NCBI GenBank assembly: GCA_022478985.1
Contig: JAKSZP010017458.1
Span: 24,354 to 88,353, forward strand
Direction: 5' to 3'
DNA: 64,000 bases
Origin: Massospora cicadina
Lineage: Eukaryota > Entomophthoromycota > Entomophthoromycetes > Entomophthorales > Entomophthoraceae
How positions within the stretch are numbered: position 1 is the first letter of the stretch; every line of letters starts with the position of its first letter. Below are positions 57,869-64,000 of the stretch, piece after piece. Below the pieces are notes generated by a model that saw only the letters and a program-made list of their open reading frames with translations, searched no databases and had not been told where the DNA came from. Both the position numbers and the translations under genes were made by a program.

Positions 57869-58438
57869 CCAACAAGCGTCCTTAAAGCACTGGATGCAAA
57901 GACATGAAGCAGGAATTGAATCGGTTCATTGGAGTATTAGAGGATGAGAACAAGCCTTTGTAGACATAACGCTCATCTGCTTGCCAATACATTCATGATC
58001 TGGAGTTCCCTATTAAGTAATTGGAAAAGGATTAAGTCATTCTCAAAAGAAGAATCAAATTGATGGATGCTACGCCAAGAATTACCCTAGAGAAAGTGTA
58101 GCAACATCTTATGCTCTATAGGTCCAAATACATCAACTCAAATGGCAAGTTGAAGAGAGCGACTTAATACTGAAATTACTGAATCTTAAACTCCAGGTGT
58201 ACACGTCATTACTGTATTGGAAGCCACTACCTTTGAGACTACGCTCAAGAATATCTTTTGCATTTTTAAAGGGAGTATTGCATCTTCCTATACATATATG
58301 AACCCATGATGGAAAGTACAACTGAACATCTAAAGTTAAGCATATTTAATCTTGTTTAAAGCCATATGGTTTAAGAGGTTATGTCACCTCATATGGATGA
58401 CCTCATACCAGGAGAAAAAAAAGAAGAAACCGCACATC
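57869..58438 (+). pseudogene. Gag of gypsy relic H, coiled-coil part
   Basis: Continues the frame interrupted by copy II-B: DMKQELNRFIGVLEDENKPL, YIHDLEFPIK and ILKRRIKLMDATPRITLEKV, with heptad-like leucines and alternating charge. Stops are present. Cut at 58,438 by type I copy I-4 and continued after 60,377. Confidence 0.5.
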
Positions 58439-58455
58439 AAAGAATTCAGGTTAAT
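58439..58455. repeat. Left TSD of type I copy I-4
   Basis: AAAGAATTCAGGTTAAT; 16 of 17 bases are repeated at 60,360-60,376 (one T-to-C difference). Confidence 0.88.
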
Positions 58456-60359
58456 ATCTTTCCGCTTGGAATAACTTTCTGAGCAATTTACATGTTTAAT
58501 TAAAAAATCCTAATAATCCGCCTTAGTTTTGCTCCAATGTCATCAGATTCTCCGCCAGCTGCCCCAATGTGGAGCAGCGGCGAAACTTCCTTGCCGTTTT
58601 TCCATATGACAGGAAAATGTGCTTGTATTGGCTCGCCCAGTCACACCAAACCCCTAGGATGATTTGTTCCTCTCAAGGATCTCGACACCCACCTTTCTTA
58701 GACCCAATAGGTACCCCGCTACCCACTGGTGCTCCCCCAGAGCAACATGCGTTTCAGTCTTTGGGTCAACTATGGGAAACTTTTTCCCTACCACGAACAA
58801 GCCATTATGAAAATGGCTCAGGCGGTGATGCGTCCCACCAATTTATTGACTTCTGCCCCTATAAGGGTATTTTAATCATGGCTTCACATGTGAAGCCAAT
58901 GCCGCCACAGCGGCAACTGTGCCACTGGTTTCCCAGGGTACCCCTCTCCCCACAATTTGAAACCAGCTCCCAACAGATACAACTTTAGGGGTAAATTCGC
59001 TGGTTTTCTCACCCACCTTCCCCCTGAAGAGCTCCACCAGGAGCTGATAGAAGGTTTGGAAGCCTATGGCTCCAACTCCATCCTGCAATTTGTGGTCCCA
59101 AATGGGGCCACACGCTTAGCTAGGCCTCAAGCGTATGCCATGATCAGCCCCAATTCAAGTAAAATTTCCCTGTCAATCCCCCATGCCATTATTTCCCCCG
59201 ACCCCTACCATCCATTCTGGGCCTGCATCAAGGGCGGATGGACAATATGTCTGATATGATTTGAGTTGGACCACTCAAAACGCAAATGCTCATCCCTAGC
59301 CACTTCTGACGACGTTGTTTTCTCATCTTCCAGCATCCATTCTGCTGCACATCCTGCACCACCTTTGGTATGGGACGCGATCCTACCTCTCCCTCCTCCA
59401 AAGCCTGTTGCTGCAGCTGCACCTGAAGCCACCAATCATCCCCCTCCTCACCCCAATTCCATGAATTCCCCATCCAATCAAACATAAGAAGGGACCCCAG
59501 TTTAATCCCAAGCATCCTCCAATGAACCAATTAAAACACAGGAATATGCCAAATCCCCAATTCAAGTCAACCAAAATCCTTGGGGCTTATTGGCTGAAAT
59601 CAATGAGTCTTGGAATAAAATTGAGAACCGCAATATACAAATTGAGCAGTTTGTATATATTGATGATAGCAAGGAATTACCCCATCACTTATACACCCCC
59701 CAACAAAACGCCAAAATGTTCTGAAGCAACCATCAGCTGGCAGTTGAAGCAATGCCCAAACTAGATTGTCACCCTTTCCACAAAGCTGCCACCAAATCAG
59801 TGGCAATGTTCACAGGAGGAATCCCTTCTCCCAATATTCCCTCCAAAACCAATAAGGTACAAAAAGATATGCTGATCAAAGCACACAAAGAAGCCAATGA
59901 CGCCATCCAACATGTGGCAGGGGTAGCGCAGAATCCCAATTAAAAGACTAACTGCACCAATATCATTACTTTCAAAAAACTACCTGACGCACATATGAAA
60001 GCGTAATTTTTTTAACAAATTACATCGGAACCCTTAATATAGCAGATGCCTCAATACCACACCAATTTTTTGGTTATATAGCTCCACATCCCAATGATGC
60101 CCCAACGCCCCTGCTCCTCACCGTAGCCCATGCCATGCTTTAGGATGAAGATGTCATTAAGGATGAGCCCCCTGACCCCCCTCCCCTTCTGCCATGGAGG
60201 GATAAGCAGTTTCCGGTATCACACCTGGTTGATTGAGTTTGTGTTGTGCGTGTTGTCCTCTCATTTTGTGTTATTTGTTCATTTTGTTTGGTGAGGATTT
60301 TATTTTAGGCTTTGAGTTAGGTAATGTCTATCTCCTGGTTGGCTTACCTCAGTTAAATA
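58456..60359 (+). mobile_element. ORF1-only element, type I, copy I-4
   Basis: 1,904 bp between 17-bp TSDs with one mismatch. Landmarks: DSPPAAPMWSSGETSLPFF near 58,545; FIDFCPYKGI near 58,845; a LEAYGSNSILQFVVPNGATR region near 59,060-59,120; the zinc knuckle near 59,250, in which the second Cys has become a TGA stop (CLI-stop-FELDHSKRKC); LKQCPN then a helical region at 59,750-59,943; HPNDAPTPLL near 60,090; and the LINE-type 3' tail (CTGGTTGGCTTACCTCAG then TTAAATAA). It splits the gag of gypsy H. Frames are broken by several stops. Confidence 0.9.
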
Positions 60360-60376
60360 AAAGAATCCAGGTTAAT
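60360..60376. repeat. Right TSD of type I copy I-4
   Basis: AAAGAATCCAGGTTAAT, partner of 58,439-58,455. Confidence 0.88.
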
Positions 60377-61637
60377 TCAGAGGTTGAGTATGATGAAACA
60401 GAATCTCAAGAGAATTGCACTGCACTGGAATTAAAACCCTTGCTGAATTTTCTATCGTTTTATTATAGAGGCCAAACACTTATGACCTCGAAAATGCTTA
60501 CTTTGGATGACGCCTTAGCCGCCATCATTGCTGATTTACATAGTAACCCTGACCTAGCCATTCATGTCACAACTGTCAAATGAATCTTCAATTTCATATA
60601 AGCAGTAAAAAATCCCTACTCAATGTAGTTGATATACACAAGCCAGAGACTTTTCAAAAGGCATCCACAAAACTCAAAGTGTATACTGTGTAGAAAGCGA
60701 AGCCTAAGAAGGAGGAAAAGTCATGATGAAACTAATTTAATAAGAACAATCATACTGTGGATATGTGTCTTAAGAAGAACTATGCCCTTGCCAAGCAGTG
60801 AAAAGGAAAATCAGCTTAGGGTCAGGTACCTACAAAGCTAACTGACACAGAGCACCTGAAAGTGAATTATTGACATTTGCTCATTTAATTTGAATTTAGA
60901 ATGATCATGATGATGACTCTGTAGGGGGTCATGAGGACATTGGGTAATATTTTTTTTAGGTTCACACACTGAGCTCGCCATTCCAGACCGCTTGAACGCA
61001 AAAATATCAAGGAAAACAAAGTTCCTGAAGGCATTTACCTTAGTCAGGTTGTAGGGGTATCACAGGATAATTGGTACAGCCAGCGATGCTGATCAGTACC
61101 TTGATCTATTAATTTGACCCATTTTAAGCGTTCACAGTCTCCTGGAGATCAAGAAAAAGTATCCCAAGGCTGCACAAAGGCTTAACGCAACGTTATGTCC
61201 TAAAGAAGTGTTAGCCCTTCCACCAAAGTTTTTAGGAACCATTACCAAGATGGAAGTGGTGATTCAGAAGGGCTAAGTCATGGCTATCTTGGATATGGGA
61301 TCACCCATAAGTGTTGTTTCATCCTAAATAATCAATAAGATCAAGCTCACCCCTGACCTCAAATACACTCAAGAATATAGAACCGCCAGTTATGAAAGAA
61401 CTAAATTAATAGGCGCATACTCATATCTTTTAATTTGAGTTGGTAAGTTAATCTCAGCTCCTGATTTTGCTCTAAATCTAGCCAGCATGATATACTTATC
61501 AGGACACAGTTTATGATTAAATATGAAGGAGTTATCAATCTGAAAGAAAGATACTTATCACTCCTCAACTATGAAGTTCATCTTGTGCTGGATAATAAAG
61601 ACTCCAACTAGAAGGATTTTATTGTTTGGTCAAGTAA
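60377..61637 (+). pseudogene. Gypsy relic H: late gag and protease
   Basis: The first part reads SEVEYDETESQENCTALELK, then MLTLDDALAAIIADLHSN, with a stop at 60,583. Later, FHISSKKSLLNVVDIHKPET and further fragments. The protease at 61,240-61,560 reads VMAILDMGSPISVVSS; the active-site Thr of DTG has become Met by a C-to-T change (61,292-61,303), followed by YTQEYRTASYERTKLIGAYS and LNLASMIYLSGH. The frame order follows from the coiled-coil Gag at 57,869-58,438. The protease is inactive. Confidence 0.65.
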
Positions 61638-61652
61638 CATGTTTCCATTTTA

Positions 61653-61928
61653 GATTTTTATTTGAGGTGGGCTGACCTGAGGATGATACCACACTGATGA
61701 GGGGAAGTGAAAAAAATGGGAAAGGAGGATAAAACCCAGAAAACCTCCATGCGCGGCATATGAAAGGCCAGGAACTCCATGGACCGCTTTTGTTATTTGC
61801 TATCTCAGTTCAGGGCATTGGTGCGCAACGCCAACACAGTCATAATCATCCCTTACCCAAAGTTCACTACCAGGATCAAACTTGGCAGCGGTAGAGGTCC
61901 CTATTCTACCACTGGGGTATCCTCCCCC
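61653..61928 (-). mobile_element. 5'-truncated type I element, copy I-5
   Basis: A 276-bp minus-strand fragment holding only the 3' end of a type I element: TCATCCTCAGGTCAGCCCAC then CTCAAATAAAAAT. TSD-like repeats (13 of 15 bases) lie at 61,638-61,652 and 61,929-61,943. It interrupts gypsy H between protease and linker. The truncation and TSD again point to target-primed reverse transcription. Confidence 0.72.
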
Positions 61929-61943
61929 ATGTTTCTAATTTAA

Positions 61944-62530
61944 TTTTTTCATATTCTACCTCCGGAAGAAACACAAAAAAGCTATCAGACTCAGTAGATG
62001 AAGCAGAGGTCATACCATTTTATGCCTACTCGGAGGTAAAAATTAAACCAGGAGAACAAAGAGTGGTTTCTTCTCACAAAACCCTGAATATTTCCAAACT
62101 GCTTGCTACATATTAATAGTGTCAAAACGATAACCAGGCTTTAATTAACAGCTTACCAGGAGTCCCTGATCCAGCCCATCAGCGGCCTATTGAGTTATTA
62201 CTTAGGAATCTAAATAACCAAGATATCTTAATACAAAAACATCAAGAAATTGGGAAATGTCAAGTACTTCCCATTAATGAAATCAACAAGGTACAGTTTA
62301 TTGGCACTCACCTTAATTTTTCTTAATCACCAATAATTTAATTTTCACTATTCCTCATGTTAGATATCTGATAAGTTGTATCACGAAGAACTTAAGAAAG
62401 TGCAAAAAATTCAAATATTATCAGGATGTTTTTTTACATCTGGTTCTACTATGGTTACATAAACGACTTGACAATTAGTGTCATATTTGAGATTCATCAC
62501 CTATCCAATTGAAACCATATAAAAATTAAA
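61944..62530 (+). pseudogene. Gypsy relic H: linker between protease and RT
   Basis: One frame reads AEVIPFYAYSEVKIKPGEQR, VVSSHKTLNISKLLATY, then RPIELLLRNLNNQDILIQKH and IGKCQVLPINEI. This resembles the beta-rich linker of several Ty3-like polyproteins, with the pattern basic-V-N-L-x-(6)-I-x-KG-x-IG. It precedes RT in such elements; here type II copy II-C cuts in at about 62,540 before any RT block. Confidence 0.5.
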
Positions 62531-62539
62531 AGTAGACGA

Positions 62540-64000
62540 GAAAATCTTTTTTTGCTTTAATAACTAAATTATACACTAAATTCAGTTTTTTCAAAAAATA
62601 CAAAAAACGACAGCTCAACTGAGCCAAAAACTTACCAATGTTGATGCAGTCTATGCCTGCTGCCCCAGCTTGGGATGGTGGAGCGCCGCCATCTGGATCT
62701 TTTGGCCGCCACCAAAGCGCGCCTGGGCTGGCTCTTCTATCCCTCTCAACGCTACGGGCGTTATGTCCCCCCTCAGGAACTTGGCCCACCACCTTGCAAG
62801 CTCCCAGCCGGTGCACCAGAGCCCTTTGGTGCTCCCACGGAGTAATTTGCATTTCAGCCTCTGAGTCAAATATGGGAACATTTTCCCATTTGAAAGTGCA
62901 GCCATCATCAAGATGGTCATAGTAGTTTTCAAACTCAACAGATTTATTGATTTCTTCCCTTTTAAGGGGTATTTTGATCTTAGCTTCCATTTGAAAGATG
63001 ATGCAGTAGCAGCAGCCAAGCTGCAAATTATATAAAAAAATTCCCATCCCATCATTTGAACCTGGCTCCCAGATGAGGCCATTTTGTTGGCCCAGTTTGC
63101 TGGGTTGCCCTCCCATCTTTCCCCTGAACGCCTCTGCCATGAGTTCACAAAGGGTTTGACCATTTAAAGAGCAGACCCCATGCTGCAGTTTGTGGTTTTC
63201 AACAGGGCAGATCAGTTGGCAGGGCCTCACGCTTTAGCAACGATCTGCCCATTTCATCACAATTCCCCACTCACAATTCCCCCTCGCACCATGATCAGAT
63301 CCACCCCTGATCAACCATTCTGGGCGCACATCAAAAATGTCTGCGCCATTTCCCCCTTGTGCAATGAACTCAATCATTTGAATGCACAAGTGCTCCACAG
63401 CTTATGCCTCTGCCGCTTCCACCATCCCTTTTTCTGGAGTTGGGTCAGTGGCTGCTTCGCCACAATTCTTTAATGGGGCTCAATCCTCCCACCCTCCATC
63501 CTCCAGAGAAATGGGTGCAGCTCCCAAAGTGGCGCTTAATCAAAATTCTATTTTGAAACTTTTAAAAAAAATTTGACTGGATTACTGAATTCTGAGTTGA
63601 TGTCTGACTCAGTTTCAGCTGAGCTGCCATGGTCAACTGTCATAACCAACCAGCTTGGCCACCACTCAAATTCCACTGGCTTGCCCAGCGTTGGTTGAGC
63701 TTAATTTATTCAAGTGCCTTGAATGGATTGATGATACCGAATAACTGTATAATGCCAAGCCAGATTTCTCTTTGGAGGAATTTTTGTAAATCCTCCCAAA
63801 TAGCATCCCCACCATTTTCACTCTAAAAACGGTTTTCTGAATTATTAAAATATATAAAATTTTGGCAGTAGAAGTAGCAGCTGCTATGGCCAAAGACCTC
63901 CTCCACCAACACTTCCATGGGGTGATGAAACACCTTGTTGAGGGTATTCCAATCCCAAATTTTCCCCTGGATTTTGATAATGATGCAAAATATGCAATTG
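62540..64000 (+). mobile_element. ORF1-only element, type II, copy II-C (runs off the window)
   Basis: The 5' UTR matches II-A and II-B (TTCAAAAAATACAAAAAACG). The ORF starts at ATG 62,638 (MPAAPAWDGGAPPSGSFG a few codons later), with APPSG and PSRCTRALW-type frames, FIDFFPFKGYFDLSFHL-like codons near 62,940, and a LPDEAILLAQFAGLPSHLSP segment near 63,070 in broken frames. The zinc region near 63,340 reads WAHIKNVCAISPLCNELNHL, with the knuckle damaged. The C-terminal domain begins near 63,880 (AKDLLHQHFHGV) and is cut by the window end. No insert splits this copy, so it shows the normal type II arrangement. Confidence 0.82.

Noticed and set aside
60233..60583. A single 116-codon plus-strand frame read as one protein
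   Set aside because: It runs across the boundary at 60,360: the first part is the 3' UTR of type I copy I-4 and the rest is gag of gypsy H. The fusion is accidental.
1..64000. CRISPR arrays, tRNA or rRNA genes, bacterial promoters or operons
   Set aside because: No regular short repeats with spacers, no cloverleaf or rRNA sequence, and all coding content is of eukaryotic retrotransposon type.

Overview
This 64 kb window looks like a graveyard of retrotransposons from a repeat-rich eukaryote. There are no bacterial operons, no rRNA or tRNA genes, no CRISPR arrays and no convincing host gene. Ty3/gypsy elements sit beside an L1-like LINE (EEP endonuclease, reverse transcriptase and a C-terminal CX2CX7HX4C zinc motif) in a moderately AT-rich background. 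This suggests a large TE-laden genome, most likely fungal. The placement is inference from element style, and I cannot name a lineage.

Four kinds of element make up nearly everything. (1) An L1-like LINE of about 5.3 kb is present three times: copy 1 at 2,970-8,253 (+), the best preserved, with a perfect 17-bp target-site duplication (TSD); copy 2 at about 10,812-16,065 (+); and copy 3 at about 19,055-25,402 (-). (2) A 1.9-kb family carries a single ORF related to the LINE's ORF1 plus an extra C-terminal domain, and has no reverse transcriptase. Nine full or partial copies occur in two subfamilies. Type I is at 8,870-10,784, 26,526-28,459, 49,012-50,907 (-), 58,456-60,359 and a fragment at 61,653-61,928 (-). 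Type II is at about 29,326-32,375, a fragment at 33,529-33,837, 54,220-57,855, and 62,540 to the window end. Several copies have 13-20 bp TSDs. Type I shares its 3' tail with the LINE, as expected of a parasite that borrows the LINE's machinery, like mammalian HAL1 (half-LINE) elements. (3) Ty3/gypsy LTR elements run in both orientations. Element B (37,451-44,637, -) is structurally complete, with two LTRs, PBS, PPT and a short TSD. It lies inside the RT/RNase H gene of an older element A (about 35,920-49,000, -). Another minus-strand gypsy element (E) is scattered over 16,090-33,500 because LINE copy 3, a type I copy and a type II copy landed in it. Elements D (start of window), G and H (51-62.5 kb) are plus-strand relics. 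(4) Three unclassified inserts of 1.1-1.7 kb sit inside other elements. The best defined (30,008-31,145) has a 5-bp TSD, TG...CA ends, two hairpins at its 5' end and a decayed ORF of its own.

Layout: 1-2,950 gypsy D relic; 2,970-8,253 LINE copy 1; 8,870-16,065 type I copy then LINE copy 2; 16,090-33,500 exploded gypsy E with its insertions; 33,850-35,900 relic and AT-rich DNA; 35,920-49,000 gypsy A with gypsy B nested inside; 49,012-50,907 the youngest type I copy; 51,000-64,000 gypsy G and H relics with four more copies of the ORF1-only family. Coding frames are broken everywhere except the LINE copy 1 ORF1. The most interesting content is the ORF1-only family and its link to the LINE, followed by the collagen-like Gly-X-Y segment in the Gag of element B and the hairpin-bearing 1.14-kb insert.
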